50,885 nt of DNA from an actinobacterium SCGC AAA015-D07 (GCA_000384495.1 ARQR01000004.1:1-50885); one strand, 5' to 3'. Shown: positions 1-9,785, counted from the stretch's first letter. Notes: generated by a model from the letters alone, not told the origin. Program-made: numbers and translations.

Positions 1-849
1 GTCCATTTGTACTCCCCAGAAGAAAAAAGAACTGATGAAATTAAAGAAATAACTTGTCCCGAAAACGTATGGATTACCTCTAGATTTAATGAAGTCCTAG
101 CTGAATTTAATGAATTATTTGAAAAATATAAAATATCAGATGCATATAAGCTAATTTACAATTTTGTCTGGTCAGATTTGTTTGATTGGTATTTTGAGTT
201 TTCCAAAAACTTAATTGATGATGAGAAAACAAAAGATGAGACTATGTTTGTACTTAGAACTACATTTTTAAAAAGCATAAAAATATTGAATCCTGCAATG
301 CCTCACATAACTGAAGAAATTTGGTCAACCTTTGAAGATGATCTTTTAATAAACAACACTTGGCCTGAAGTTGAAGGCAAAGAGTTGAACCCCGAGGCTA
401 ACGATGTTGAAAATTTGAAAGAAGTTATTTCTCAAATAAGAAATTTCAAAGCTACCTATCAATTAAAAAATAAAGAAATATTAAAACTTAATTTAAGTAA
501 AGACGTTAGCCCTTGGTTTACAAAACAGCTTGAAAACATTGGAAATATAGAATTAAATCTTAATTCACCAGAGGATAAAAATAAGAAACAAGTTGTTTTT
601 CAATCAGGAAACTATGAATTTTATCTTTTAGCCGAAGACTATATCGATATTGATGTAGAAATTAAAAAGCTAGACAAGAAAATTGAAGATCTTTCTAAAA
701 CACTAGCTGTCTCTAGATCGAGATTAGAAAATGAAAAATTTATCAAAAATGCAAAAGAAGAATTAATTGAAAAAGAAAAACAAAATGTTATTGAAGTTGA
801 AAACGAGATTGAGCTACTAAAACAGACACGGGATCAATTCAGTGTCTGA
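1..849 (+). CDS. valS: Valyl-tRNA synthetase, C-terminal part (5' end outside window)
   Basis: The frame is open from base 1 and ends in TGA at 847-849, so only about 280 C-terminal residues are present. The segment has the features of the ValRS anticodon-binding domain (a helical region with NVWITSRFNE and later MPHITEEIW). It ends in a lysine/glutamate-rich coiled-coil arm (about residues 215-280), as usual for ValRS. The HIGH and KMSKS catalytic motifs lie upstream of the window. The enzyme charges tRNA-Val in the cytoplasm. Its end overlaps the GTG start of folC by 8 bases. The valS-folC-ndk order is typical of Actinobacteria and supports the call. Confidence 0.93.
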   Translation, partial: VHLYSPEEKRTDEIKEITCPENVWITSRFNEVLAEFNELFEKYKISDAYKLIYNFVWSDLFDWYFEFSKNLIDDEKTKDETMFVLRTTFLKSIKILNPAMPHITEEIWSTFEDDLLINNTWPEVEGKELNPEANDVENLKEVISQIRNFKATYQLKNKEILKLNLSKDVSPWFTKQLENIGNIELNLNSPEDKNKKQVVFQSGNYEFYLLAEDYIDIDVEIKKLDKKIEDLSKTLAVSRSRLENEKFIKNAKEELIEKEKQNVIEVENEIELLKQTRDQFSV

Positions 850-1996
850 TGAATTCAAGATATATCTAGATTCAAAAATAGGAAAAAGAAATAAAAATTT
901 AGAAGTCCTAGCTTCTTTTTTCGAAAGTAATGAACTTCAAATTTTAAAGGAAAAGTCAATATCTATTGTTGGTACTAATGGCAAAACATCCTCCGCATTT
1001 TATTTAAATGAAATTTTCACAAAGAATGACATCTCATCTGTTTTATTTACCTCTCCTCATTTGGTTAACGTAAATGAGCGAATAAAAATAAACAATGAAG
1101 TAATTTCAGATGAAAAGATTTCATTGTATATGGATAATTTAAAACAATTTGAATCTGAAAAGAATATTGAACTTGCTTATTTCGAGACACTTTTTCTTAC
1201 AAGTTGTAAATTATTTTTGGAAAGTAAAGCTGATTATTTTATTGTTGAGGCAGGTATTGGTGGATTATATGATACTACTTCAATACTAAATGCAGATACA
1301 ATCTGTATTACTAACGTTAATTACGATCATATGGATTTGTTAGGTGAATCGTTAGAAGAGATTTTCCATCAAAAAATCCAAATATCAGACAATCCGAAAC
1401 GAATTATTTTTGGTGATCCTAATCTATATAAAGTTCATAAAACTTATGTGCAAGATAAGTTTGATTTAACTGATAAAGATATATATTTGAATGATTTAAA
1501 AAGGCAATACAAGATGAATCTTAATTTCGGAACAGCATTAAAAATATTTGAATCAATCATTACAAATTTTGATGAAGACAAAACTAGTACTATAGAAAAC
1601 TATCCCAAAGTTCCAGGGAGGTTTGAAGAAGTTTCAAAAAATCCTATAAAAATTATTGATGGAGCCCATAATGCTTCAAGCTTAGAGACATTAGTTAGTT
1701 TTATAGAGGAGAACCATACAACAGCTGATTTTGATATATACATTGGAATGAAAAAAGGAAAAAATATTATTGAATTTATAAATAAAATTTTTACAAAGAA
1801 TTTTAATCAAATTTATCTTATTGAAAATGATTCATTCTTTGAACAAACTAAAACATCAGATTTTGAGAATTATTTTAATGCAAATGGACTTACCTATAAG
1901 GTAGCAACTATTGGTGATTTTTATACTTCAAAGAATCCATCTATATTGACGGGAAGTTTATATTTAGTTGGTAAATATAAAAAGGAATATTCATGA
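842..1996 (+). CDS. folC: Folylpolyglutamate synthase / dihydrofolate synthase
   Basis: The 384-residue protein has the Mur-ligase-type P-loop GTNGKTS at about residues 44-50. It also has TSPHL and the NVNYDHMDLLG segment typical of FolC, and a C-terminal ligase domain with VPGRFE and DGAHN. It adds glutamate to folates and may also make dihydrofolate. The protein is shorter than the usual 420-450 residues, which fits genome streamlining. The start is GTG at 842 and overlaps the end of valS. The stop overlaps the start of ndk by 4 bases (ATGA), so translation is probably coupled. Confidence 0.93.
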   Translation: MSDEFKIYLDSKIGKRNKNLEVLASFFESNELQILKEKSISIVGTNGKTSSAFYLNEIFTKNDISSVLFTSPHLVNVNERIKINNEVISDEKISLYMDNLKQFESEKNIELAYFETLFLTSCKLFLESKADYFIVEAGIGGLYDTTSILNADTICITNVNYDHMDLLGESLEEIFHQKIQISDNPKRIIFGDPNLYKVHKTYVQDKFDLTDKDIYLNDLKRQYKMNLNFGTALKIFESIITNFDEDKTSTIENYPKVPGRFEEVSKNPIKIIDGAHNASSLETLVSFIEENHTTADFDIYIGMKKGKNIIEFINKIFTKNFNQIYLIENDSFFEQTKTSDFENYFNANGLTYKVATIGDFYTSKNPSILTGSLYLVGKYKKEYS

Positions 1997-2391
1997 AAAC
2001 TTTCTTTATGGTAAAACCAGATGGTGTAAAAAGAAATATTGTTGGACAGGTAATTGACCGAGTTGAGCAAGAGGGATTTCAAATAACAAAAATGAAAATG
2101 ATGACTATAACTACAGAGCTTGCTGAGCAGCACTATGGTGAACACAAAGATAAACCATTCTTCCAAGATTTAGTTTCCTTCATAACAAGTGGCCCAGTTG
2201 TAGCCATGGAAGTTGAAGGAGAAAATGCTGTAAGTGAAGTTCGTAGAATAATGGGCGCCACAAATCCAGCTGACGCAGACCCAGGAACTATAAGAGCAGA
2301 TTTTGCAACCAAACTAGAAGAAAATGTAGTGCATGGTTCTGATTCAGAAGAGAGTGCTGAGAGAGAATTAGGCCTTTTCTTTAACAATTAA
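1993..2391 (+). CDS. ndk: Nucleoside diphosphate kinase
   Basis: The 132-residue protein begins with the family hallmark MVKPDGVKRN. It carries the catalytic histidine in NVVHGSD (about residue 114), and the length is close to the usual 135-140. The enzyme transfers the gamma phosphate of ATP to other NDPs through a phosphohistidine, balancing the (d)NTP pools. The ATG overlaps the folC stop as ATGA. A 44-base gap with an AT-rich stretch follows before mreB; that gap is the first place in the window where a promoter for the cell-shape operon could sit. Confidence 0.96.
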   Translation: MKTFFMVKPDGVKRNIVGQVIDRVEQEGFQITKMKMMTITTELAEQHYGEHKDKPFFQDLVSFITSGPVVAMEVEGENAVSEVRRIMGATNPADADPGTIRADFATKLEENVVHGSDSEESAERELGLFFNN

Positions 2392-2435
2392 ATTTTTATT
2401 TAATTTGATTATTCAGTCTATTAATCTAGATATAC

Positions 2436-3479
2436 ATGGCTGGAATTAATTTAAGAAGATCGCTTTTTGGTGGCAACGATATCGCTATTGATTTAGGTAC
2501 TGCCAACACTTTGATATATGTCAAAGGCGTTGGAGTGGTGGTTGATGAACCTACGTTGATTGCAGTAAACAAAGAGGATGGCTCAATCCTTACTGTTGGA
2601 GAAGAGGCAAAAAACTTAGTGGGTCGGGTACCCGATTCAATAAAATTAATTAAACCTCTAAGAGATGGTGTGATTTCAGAAATCGAAATGGCTGAAGAAC
2701 TTGTAAAAACTTTACTAACAAGAGCAATAGGAAGGTCCTATTCAAGACCAAGAATTGTTATGTGTGTTCCAAATGGTGTTACCAGCGTTGAACAAAGATC
2801 CATAGAAACTGCTGCTCACGCTACAGGTGCGTCTGAAGTGTATACCGTTGAAGAGCCAATGGCAGCTGCAATAGGTGCAGGTCTACAAATTTATGAACCT
2901 TTTGGAAATATGGTAATTGACATTGGTGGAGGAACTACAGAAATTGCTGTTATTTCAATGGGTGACATAGTAAATGCTAACTCCGTAAGAGTTGGTGGAG
3001 AGGATATGACCGATAGACTAATTGAGTGGTTAAGAACAGAACATTCTATGTTGGTAGATGAAGGAATTGCTGAATCTCTTAAGCATGCAATCGGATCTGC
3101 TTATCAATACGACAAAGAACCACAAGTTACAGTAACGGGTCGCGATATTGTAAAAGGTGTCCCAAAACAAGTTCTACTTGAGGCCTCAGATGTTAGAAAT
3201 GCACTAAGTCCTGTGGTTCAAGATATTATTGAGGCAGTAAGAATGTCTCTTTCCCAAACTCCACCTGCGCTAGTTTCGGATATAGATAAATACGGTGCAT
3301 GGTTAACTGGTGGTGGCTCTCTGTTAAAGCAATTGGATAGGAAGATAGCAGAGGAACTTGGTATTCCAATCAATATGACAGAAGATCCTTTAAGTACAGT
3401 TGTTGTAGGTTCGGGCATATGTTTAGAGAGATTTGATGATTACAAATCTGTACTCAAATCATCACCAAAACCTAACTAA
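2436..3479 (+). CDS. mreB: Rod-shape-determining actin homologue MreB
   Basis: The 347-residue protein has the actin-fold phosphate loops: AIDLGTANTLIY near residue 17 and VIDIGGGTTEIAVIS near 160. It also has the C-terminal adenosine motif around GAWLTGGGS. MreB forms membrane-bound filaments that steer the elongation machinery. It is first in an mreB-mreC-mreD-mrdA-rodA operon, with the next ATG two bases after its TAA. Having a complete elongasome set suggests a lateral-growing, rod-like or curved cell rather than polar growth, though very small cells may also keep it. Confidence 0.97.
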   Translation: MAGINLRRSLFGGNDIAIDLGTANTLIYVKGVGVVVDEPTLIAVNKEDGSILTVGEEAKNLVGRVPDSIKLIKPLRDGVISEIEMAEELVKTLLTRAIGRSYSRPRIVMCVPNGVTSVEQRSIETAAHATGASEVYTVEEPMAAAIGAGLQIYEPFGNMVIDIGGGTTEIAVISMGDIVNANSVRVGGEDMTDRLIEWLRTEHSMLVDEGIAESLKHAIGSAYQYDKEPQVTVTGRDIVKGVPKQVLLEASDVRNALSPVVQDIIEAVRMSLSQTPPALVSDIDKYGAWLTGGGSLLKQLDRKIAEELGIPINMTEDPLSTVVVGSGICLERFDDYKSVLKSSPKPN

Positions 3480-3481
3480 AT

Positions 3482-4286
3482 ATGAAAGATGGAAATCTAA
3501 GAGTAAGAAACTACATTATTTACGTTATTTTTATATTGTTTTCTTTTTCTATAATGGTTTTAGACTTTTTTTCAAACCAAGAAATATCATCAACTATTTC
3601 AAAAAGAATGAATTTTTTTGATTCCTTCAAGCGTAAATTTTCCAGATTATTTAGAATTTTTTGATACTGAATTGTTCCAAACAAGAAATAATTTGATAAA
3701 TGAAAACATACGTCTTAAGAATGAAGTTTTAGAATTAAGAAAATTAAAAATAGAAAACGATCTCTTGAAAGAGGAACTAAATGCTAATAAAAATCTTATC
3801 GAAACTGTTGATTCCTCAAATTATTTTTATATAAAAACTACAGCATTCATTAGAAATAATGAAAATAAATATCTTGTATCAGGAGGTTATGATAAAAATT
3901 TTGAAAAGAACGACATTGTTATCAATGAAGAGGGCTTTGTAGTCGGATTTGTAGATAAAATTTTTCAAAACCACTCTGAAATTGTTTTTTTAGACGATAT
4001 CGATTTTTCAATGCCAGGTTTAGATAGGTTTGGAAATGAATATTTAATACAAAGCAATGGAAGCGAATTGTCGGTATATACAACATCAGTAAATGAATTA
4101 ACCGCAAATGTTGACTTCATATTTACGGCTTCTATATTCGATCAGCCAGGAAGATTCCCCATTGTATCTCTATCAGATGCAAAAATCAGAGTTGATGACA
4201 ATAAAATATCTTCAAATATAGATATAGAAGAAATAAGTTTTTCCTTTACCGATATTTACATAGTTAAGACAAATGATTTACCTTAG
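3482..4286 (+). pseudogene. mreC: Rod-shape protein MreC, interrupted by an apparent +1 frameshift
   Basis: The gene lies in two frames. The first (ATG 3482) encodes a short basic N-terminus and one transmembrane helix (YIIYVIFILFSFSIMVLDFF), then runs into a stop at 3662-3664. The second frame (open from about 3618 to 4286) encodes the MreC coiled coil (NENIRLKNEVLELRKLK) and the beta-domain with SGGYDKNF and GFVVGFVDKIF. The break is at a run of seven T at 3613-3619; removing one T joins the frames into an intact protein of about 267 residues. MreC normally links MreB to PBP2 outside the membrane. A sequencing error is the simplest reading; rescue by slippage is possible. Confidence 0.82.
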
Positions 4287-4743
4287 AAATCTATTATCAA
4301 TTATTGCTTTTGTCTTTTTGCTGTTCATTGAGTTATTAATTAATACGATTTTAACTTTTGATTATTTTTTAATAATGCCATTTTTCATTGCGATGTTTCT
4401 AATTTCTACTCGAAGATTTTCTAATTTTTATATATCTGTATTTTTGGTTACTGGTATTTATTATGACGCTTTATATTCTTCAAATATTTTAGGATTTTCA
4501 AGTGCTAAATTTTTAATAACAACTATTTTGATGAACTATATAATTGCAAATCAGCAAAATAATACATATTTGGACCTCGCTACATTCACGGTAGGAGTCT
4601 TTATTTATAAATTCACATATTCATTGGAATATCTCAATCCTGAGTTTTTATATCAAATATTAATTTCATCTTTAGTCAATTACTTTTTATTTAGAATTTT
4701 GAACATTACCATAGGTAAAAATGTTCTTAAACAAAAGATATAA
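4273..4743 (+). CDS. mreD: Rod-shape-determining membrane protein MreD
   Basis: This small hydrophobic protein of 156 residues has about five predicted membrane segments and lies exactly between mreC and mrdA, where mreD is found in Actinobacteria. Sequence conservation in this family is weak, so the call rests mainly on size, hydrophobicity and position. The start overlaps mreC by 14 bases and the end overlaps mrdA by 23 bases, consistent with one translationally coupled operon. MreD is an integral membrane partner of MreC in the elongation complex. Confidence 0.82.
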   Translation: MIYLRNLLSIIAFVFLLFIELLINTILTFDYFLIMPFFIAMFLISTRRFSNFYISVFLVTGIYYDALYSSNILGFSSAKFLITTILMNYIIANQQNNTYLDLATFTVGVFIYKFTYSLEYLNPEFLYQILISSLVNYFLFRILNITIGKNVLKQKI

Positions 4744-6559
4744 CCTCTTTGCACTATTTTTAATTGGTTTCTTTATATACATAGTTTCTTTTCTTTTTGA
4801 TTTACAAGTTTTATCAAGGGATACGGCATTAAGTGCAATAGACAACCAAACTACTGATACATATTATATAACGCCACCAAGAGGAGATATTTTTGATGAC
4901 CAAAATGAAAGATTAGCAACTTCGTTAATGGAACCTCATCTTTTTTTAAACTTAAGGAAAATTGATGACAATAATATTGAGATTTACGAACAATTCATAA
5001 AATATAATTTTCCTGATTTAGATCAAGACGACTTTAATAAACTATTTATAAATAGGAACAATATTGAAATTGTTGGAAATATATCTACCTTTTCCGCACT
5101 TGAGCGACAGAAACTTTTAGAGTTAGATGCATTTGAAATCTTTGATTTTCCAATCAGGAAATATAATTATGACAATTTAACATCTCACGTCATAGGATAT
5201 GTTGGAAAGCCTACTTCCGATGATTTTGAAGAATTTCCACATACCAAAAATACATTACAAGTTGGTAAAAACGGTCTTGAGAAATATTATGAAAATACAT
5301 TAACCGGTATTCCAGGTAAAATCATTTTTAAGGGAAGTGAAATATTTGAGTTTACACCTCCTCAAAAAGGAAATGATATATCCATATCATTAGATATTGA
5401 AACCCAAAAGATCGTAAAAGAATCTCTTTTGCAAGGCATAGAACTCGCAAATGAAAATGAAAACACAAAGGATGAAGTAATTAGAAGTGCATCAATTGTT
5501 ATTGATGTAAATACAGGTGCAATAGTTTCCATGGTTTCTCTACCAGATTTCAATCCAAATCAGTTCATTGATGGAATTTCAAATCAAGATTTCGAACAAC
5601 TTAATCGTGTACAAGCATTTAATAATTTTGCTATTCAGGGACTCTATCCACCAGGTTCTGTATTTAAAGTTGTATCTTACTGGCTAGCAGAAAATGAAGG
5701 TCTTTTTCCAGAAGGCTTAAATTCAAGAAGAGGGAGAGTCGATTGTAAGGGAAGTTTATCATTTGGTTTTGATGATGGTTCGCAGCAAGTATATCAAGAC
5801 TGGAAAGAAGACGGTCATGGAAGAGTAAATTTAAGTTCAGCGATGCAACAATCATGCAATGTATACTTTTGGGACATAGCGCTAAATATCTGGAGAACTT
5901 ATGAAGGTACACAAAATGAATCCATCTTACAAAATTATGCAAAAGATCTAGGTTTTGGTGAACTCACAAATATAGATCTTCCGTTTGAGAGAAATGGAAT
6001 AATACCTGATAGAGAAGTTTTTGAAGAATGGACAGTCTCACGTCCTGATTTAGTTAGACCAGAGGGGTGGTTGGGTGGTGACCTTATGAACTTAATTATT
6101 GGTCAGGGTGCTATAACTGTAACACCTATACAAGTAGCAAATGCCTATAAAACATTACTTACCTCAACTTCATCTAGTCCTTATCTGAATCTTGAAGCTT
6201 CTGATAACTTTAAGTTAAGAAAATACAATGTATCTGACGAATTTATTGATTTTTTAAAAAATGATTTAAATTTGGTAACTAACAAAAATGGAACTGCATA
6301 TGCAGCATTTGAAATAATGGGCAGAAAAGCAAATGATGTTGGTGGGAAGACAGGTACTGCTCAAAATCCAGGAGAAAAAAATAATACTTCATGGTTTGTT
6401 GGTATTGATTCTGTTAGCAATCCTCAGCATGTTGTTGTCACCGTAGTAGAAGAGGGAGGTTCAGGAAGTGCAATCGCAGCACCAATCAGTAGAAGAATAA
6501 TTCAACATTTAATCGGCAGTGAACTAACTCCTGTAAGATATGGAGAGATTACCGAATGA
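4721..6559 (+). CDS. mrdA: Penicillin-binding protein 2, elongation transpeptidase
   Basis: The 612-residue class B PBP has an N-terminal membrane anchor (residues 8-25), a pedestal domain with PPRGDIFDDQNERLA, and a transpeptidase domain. Its three catalytic motifs are S313-x-x-K316 (PPGSVFK), S378-x-N380 (QSCN) and K543-T-G (GGKTGTAQ). It crosslinks peptidoglycan at the outer face of the membrane together with RodA, encoded directly downstream (stop/start overlap ATGA). It differs from division PBP3/FtsI by its position in the mre operon. All active-site residues are present, so a functional beta-lactam target is expected. Confidence 0.95.
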   Translation: MFLNKRYNLFALFLIGFFIYIVSFLFDLQVLSRDTALSAIDNQTTDTYYITPPRGDIFDDQNERLATSLMEPHLFLNLRKIDDNNIEIYEQFIKYNFPDLDQDDFNKLFINRNNIEIVGNISTFSALERQKLLELDAFEIFDFPIRKYNYDNLTSHVIGYVGKPTSDDFEEFPHTKNTLQVGKNGLEKYYENTLTGIPGKIIFKGSEIFEFTPPQKGNDISISLDIETQKIVKESLLQGIELANENENTKDEVIRSASIVIDVNTGAIVSMVSLPDFNPNQFIDGISNQDFEQLNRVQAFNNFAIQGLYPPGSVFKVVSYWLAENEGLFPEGLNSRRGRVDCKGSLSFGFDDGSQQVYQDWKEDGHGRVNLSSAMQQSCNVYFWDIALNIWRTYEGTQNESILQNYAKDLGFGELTNIDLPFERNGIIPDREVFEEWTVSRPDLVRPEGWLGGDLMNLIIGQGAITVTPIQVANAYKTLLTSTSSSPYLNLEASDNFKLRKYNVSDEFIDFLKNDLNLVTNKNGTAYAAFEIMGRKANDVGGKTGTAQNPGEKNNTSWFVGIDSVSNPQHVVVTVVEEGGSGSAIAAPISRRIIQHLIGSELTPVRYGEITE

Positions 6560-7656
6560 ATACAAGAAAAATTACTCTTTTAGGGCCTCAGGGAACAAAT
6601 ATATTTATCTTATTGATATTCCTTTTTTTTATTTTTATATCATGGTTTACTCTTTATACGCTTACAGATTTTCAAGGTCTTGAATTTGATGTAGATAATA
6701 TTTTGACTAGACAAGTAGTTTTTTCAATAGCCTCTATTATTGTATTCTTTCTCCTTACATATTTATCGATTGATAATCTACAAAATTATGCAAATATTTT
6801 ATTTTTTATAGTTGTAGGTTTGTTAGGTTCTTTATATTTCACACAACCAAGATTAGGAGTACGTAGATGGTTCGATCTTGGCCCAATTGACATTCAGCCA
6901 TCTGAATTTGCAAAAGTAATTATTGTTGTTTTTGTTGCTAACTACCTTTCAAGAAACTTTAATAAAGGAATTTTGATAGCTTTAATATTTGGTACAGTAC
7001 TGCTTATAAACTTTCAACCAGATTTAGGAACTGCTTTAATTATTTCTTTTGTCTTCTTATCAATGTTGCTTCTATCAAATATAAAGTTACGATATATGTC
7101 ACTCCTATTATTAACAGGAGTATTTCTATTTTTTATATTTTTAGAAATAGGATCAAGAGTTGAGAATATAAACATTGTCACTCAGTACCAAATCAGCCGG
7201 TTGAATGAGTTTTTTTCAGCTGAACTTGATTTTTCTCAATCTCAAAGTCGTTTATTAATTTCTAGTGGTGGACTATTTGGACAATATTTTGCAGCCGAAA
7301 ATATTGAAAAAATATTTGTTCCAGTTGAGACAACAGATTTTATCTTCGCAGCATACGCGTACAATTTTGGTTTTTTTGGTATTTTATTCTTACTTACTCT
7401 TTGGGGTTTATTATTCAGTAGGCTCAGAAGAATCCTGACAGTCTCTGACTCAGATTTTGACAAGTTTGTAATTGCTGGATTTATTGCTCTACTATCTTTT
7501 CAAATAATTGTAAATATATCAACTGTGATTGGTTTAATCCCTGTTACGGGATTGCCCTTCCCTCTGTTAAGCCTGGGAGGATCTTCTATGGTCTCAATAG
7601 CTGTAATTTTTGGGATTACGAACAGAATATTTATAGAAAATAACATCACAATTTAA
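6556..7656 (+). CDS. rodA: Peptidoglycan glycosyltransferase RodA (SEDS family)
   Basis: The 366-residue polytopic protein has about ten membrane segments and SEDS signatures: RRWFDLGPIDIQPSEFAK, FQPDLGTALI, and near the C-terminus VIGLIPVTGLPFPLLSLGGSSM. It polymerises lipid II into glycan strands and works with PBP2, encoded just upstream with an ATGA overlap. A 72-base gap separates it from rng; this gap ends the elongation operon and may hold the rng promoter. Confidence 0.95.
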   Translation: MNTRKITLLGPQGTNIFILLIFLFFIFISWFTLYTLTDFQGLEFDVDNILTRQVVFSIASIIVFFLLTYLSIDNLQNYANILFFIVVGLLGSLYFTQPRLGVRRWFDLGPIDIQPSEFAKVIIVVFVANYLSRNFNKGILIALIFGTVLLINFQPDLGTALIISFVFLSMLLLSNIKLRYMSLLLLTGVFLFFIFLEIGSRVENINIVTQYQISRLNEFFSAELDFSQSQSRLLISSGGLFGQYFAAENIEKIFVPVETTDFIFAAYAYNFGFFGILFLLTLWGLLFSRLRRILTVSDSDFDKFVIAGFIALLSFQIIVNISTVIGLIPVTGLPFPLLSLGGSSMVSIAVIFGITNRIFIENNITI

Positions 7657-7718
7657 TATTTAAAGCGTATTATTCTTTGATTATGAAGTTTTTAAATATA
7701 TTTTCACATCTTAAATAT

Positions 7719-7723
7719 GGAGG
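7719..7723 (+). promoter_or_regulatory. Strong Shine-Dalgarno GGAGG that sets the rng start
   Basis: GGAGG lies five bases before the ATG at 7729. A further in-frame ATG at 7717 overlaps this site and cannot be the main start if the SD is used. Clear SD motifs are scarce in this window because most starts overlap the preceding stop, so this one stands out. Confidence 0.7.
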
Positions 7724-7728
7724 TTTTA

Positions 7729-9198
7729 ATGTTTGGTATTTTCAAAAAATCGAAGGTAGTACGAAAGAGCGAAGATAAGTTTAGTAATACCGAAACGAAA
7801 TGGTATAACGGACAAAAAGTAAAAATTAAATCTGGTACTTCAAAGTCCAGAAATAAAAGAGAAGATTACAAAAAATCTAATCGACAAACTTGGTTTAGAG
7901 AGACTCCTTTACCAGTCCCTTTTGTCGATAAAAAACAAATGCTTATAAGTTTCAAAGGCGGTTCCTCCAAGATTTCAATTTTGGAAGGAGCAACATTAGT
8001 TGAATATTATACAGCTGAGGCTAAATCAAAATCCCTTGTGGGAAATATTTATCTCGGAAAGGTTAAGAATATACTTCCTGGGATGGAGGCTGCATTTGTA
8101 TCTATAGGTGAAGAGAAAAATGGAGTGTTATATGTCGCAGATGTATCTAATGCAAAGCGTAATTCAAAAATAGAAAATCTTTTAAAGCAGGAACAGGAAA
8201 TTTTAGTTCAAGTTGTAAAAGATGCAATGGGTGAAAAAGGTGCAAGACTAACGGGACAAATTTCATTTCCTGGCAGATATTTAGTGCTTATTCCTAATTC
8301 AAACACAAAAGGCATATCAAGAAGATTGCCGGATGAGGAACGCAATAGATTAGATAAAATAATCCGAAAAATTAAGCCAGAAGGATTTGGAGTAATTGTC
8401 AGGACTGCAGCTGAGGGAGTAAGCGAAGAATCACTTAAGAACGATATAGATAAATTAATCAGTGAATGGGAAAAGACTTCATCAAAAGACTCTGGTAGCT
8501 CTCCAGTTTTAATCCATGAAGAACCAGATATATCAATAAAAGTTATAAGAGAACACTTGAGCTCAAACTTTAAAAAATTATTGATTGAAAATAATGAAAA
8601 ATTTGAAGACATAAAGAGCTATATCTCAGATACTTCACCTGAACTAAATGAAATAGTTGAGAAATACTCTGATGATCTAGATCTTTTTGAAAGATATCAT
8701 ATCGAAGATCAAATTAAGAAGGCCCTAGATAGGAAGGTATGGCTTCCATCTGGTGGTCATTTAATTATTGATAGAACAGAGGCGCTAACAGTTATTGATG
8801 TGAATACAGGAAAGTTTGTTGGTAAAGACAGTCTTGAGCAAACTGTTTTTGAAAATAACCTTGAAGCAGCTGAAGAGATTGCAAGACAGTTAAGACTCAG
8901 AGATATTGGTGGAATAATTGTTATTGATTTTATTGATATGGAAACACAGAAGAGACAACAAGAACTGCTCAGCAAATTCAAACAGGAATTAGCGAAGGAT
9001 AAAACAAGAACACAAGTATTTGATATATCTAGATTAGGGTTAGTTGAAATGACTAGAAAAAATGTTTCAGCAGGACTTATTGAAAGCTTTTCTGATGAAT
9101 GTGAAGAATGTAATGGCAGAGGGCTAATCATTGGTGACATATTTTCCAATAATTCAGTTGATACTGATTTACTTGAATCTGAAGCCGTAGTAGAGTAA
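7729..9198 (+). CDS. rng: Ribonuclease G/E family endoribonuclease
   Basis: With the start at ATG 7729 the protein has 489 residues. It has a basic N-terminal tail, an S1-like RNA-binding region (GNIYLGKVKNILPGMEAAFVSIG), a catalytic DNase I-like core with the magnesium-binding segments VIDVNTGKFVG and GGIIVIDFIDM, and the zinc-link motif CEECNGRG. Actinobacterial RNase E proteins often carry long acidic or proline-rich arms. Here they are almost absent, leaving the catalytic unit, so no large degradosome scaffold is encoded. It processes rRNA and degrades mRNA. It precedes rplU-rpmA-obgE, as in other Actinobacteria. Confidence 0.93.
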   Translation: MFGIFKKSKVVRKSEDKFSNTETKWYNGQKVKIKSGTSKSRNKREDYKKSNRQTWFRETPLPVPFVDKKQMLISFKGGSSKISILEGATLVEYYTAEAKSKSLVGNIYLGKVKNILPGMEAAFVSIGEEKNGVLYVADVSNAKRNSKIENLLKQEQEILVQVVKDAMGEKGARLTGQISFPGRYLVLIPNSNTKGISRRLPDEERNRLDKIIRKIKPEGFGVIVRTAAEGVSEESLKNDIDKLISEWEKTSSKDSGSSPVLIHEEPDISIKVIREHLSSNFKKLLIENNEKFEDIKSYISDTSPELNEIVEKYSDDLDLFERYHIEDQIKKALDRKVWLPSGGHLIIDRTEALTVIDVNTGKFVGKDSLEQTVFENNLEAAEEIARQLRLRDIGGIIVIDFIDMETQKRQQELLSKFKQELAKDKTRTQVFDISRLGLVEMTRKNVSAGLIESFSDECEECNGRGLIIGDIFSNNSVDTDLLESEAVVE

Positions 9199-9205
9199 TT
9201 GAGTC

Positions 9206-9532
9206 ATGAGTAAATATGCAGTTGTAAAAATAGGATCTTCTCAAGAGAAGGTAAGTGTTGGTGATGTTTTAACTGTGCCAGCTAACTTTAAAATAGAATC
9301 AAAAACACCAATACTAATGAGTGCTAGAAAAGGCTCATTGATAACAGATGAAAAAAAACTTTCAAAGTATTCTGTTAATTTTGAACTTTTGGATGAAAAA
9401 AAGTCTAAGAAACTAAATATCTTTACCTATAAAAACAAATCTGGAATAAGAAGAAAATTAGGATATCGTGAAGATATAAAAATTGTAAAAGTAAAATCAA
9501 TTTCAACCGGTAAAGGTGAGGAAGAAGAATAA
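9206..9532 (+). CDS. rplU: 50S ribosomal protein L21
   Basis: The 108-residue protein begins YAVVKIGSSQEKVSVGDVL, the conserved L21 start, and has the central RRKLGYREDIKIVKV block (usual form KRRKRYRRKxGHRQ). The family triplet order rplU-rpmA-obgE is intact. The glutamate-rich C-terminal tail (GKGEEEE) is slightly unusual but short. The stop is followed immediately by the rpmA ATG with no gap. Confidence 0.95.
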   Translation: MSKYAVVKIGSSQEKVSVGDVLTVPANFKIESKTPILMSARKGSLITDEKKLSKYSVNFELLDEKKSKKLNIFTYKNKSGIRRKLGYREDIKIVKVKSISTGKGEEEE

Positions 9533-9781
9533 ATGTCTAAAACAAAAGCAGGTGGTTCAACTAGGAACGGAAGAGATTCAGAGTCTAAACGACTTGGTAC
9601 AAAAGTTTTTGATGGCCAAAAAATCTCTGCTGGATCTATCGTTGTTAGGCAAAGAGGAACAAAAATTCATCCAGGAAATAATGTGCAAAAAGGTGGAGAT
9701 GATACTCTTTATGCCAAAGTAAATGGAACTGTAAAATATTCAACCCGAAACGGAAGAAAACTAGTAAATATAATCCCGTAA
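9533..9781 (+). CDS. rpmA: 50S ribosomal protein L27
   Basis: The 82-residue protein has the conserved N-terminal segment [20 protein letters not shown] and the core [14 protein letters not shown], both diagnostic for L27. The N-terminal tail reaches the peptidyl-transferase centre of the ribosome. There is no Firmicutes-type cleavable N-terminal extension. It lies between rplU (no gap) and obgE (4-base gap). Confidence 0.96.
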   Translation: MSKTKAGGSTRNGRDSESKRLGTKVFDGQKISAGSIVVRQRGTKIHPGNNVQKGGDDTLYAKVNGTVKYSTRNGRKLVNIIP

Positions 9782-9785
9782 TGTC

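Noticed and set aside
2133..2387. Minus-strand open frame opposite ndk
   Set aside because: No recognisable motif, fully opposite a conserved gene; a shadow of its codon use.
3433..3621. Small plus-strand frame across the mreB/mreC junction
   Set aside because: It overlaps both genes in a third frame, has no motif, and the mreC N-terminus in the other frame explains the region.
8208..9149. Two long minus-strand frames opposite rng
   Set aside because: Serine-rich low-complexity translations opposite conserved catalytic motifs of RNase G; not genes.
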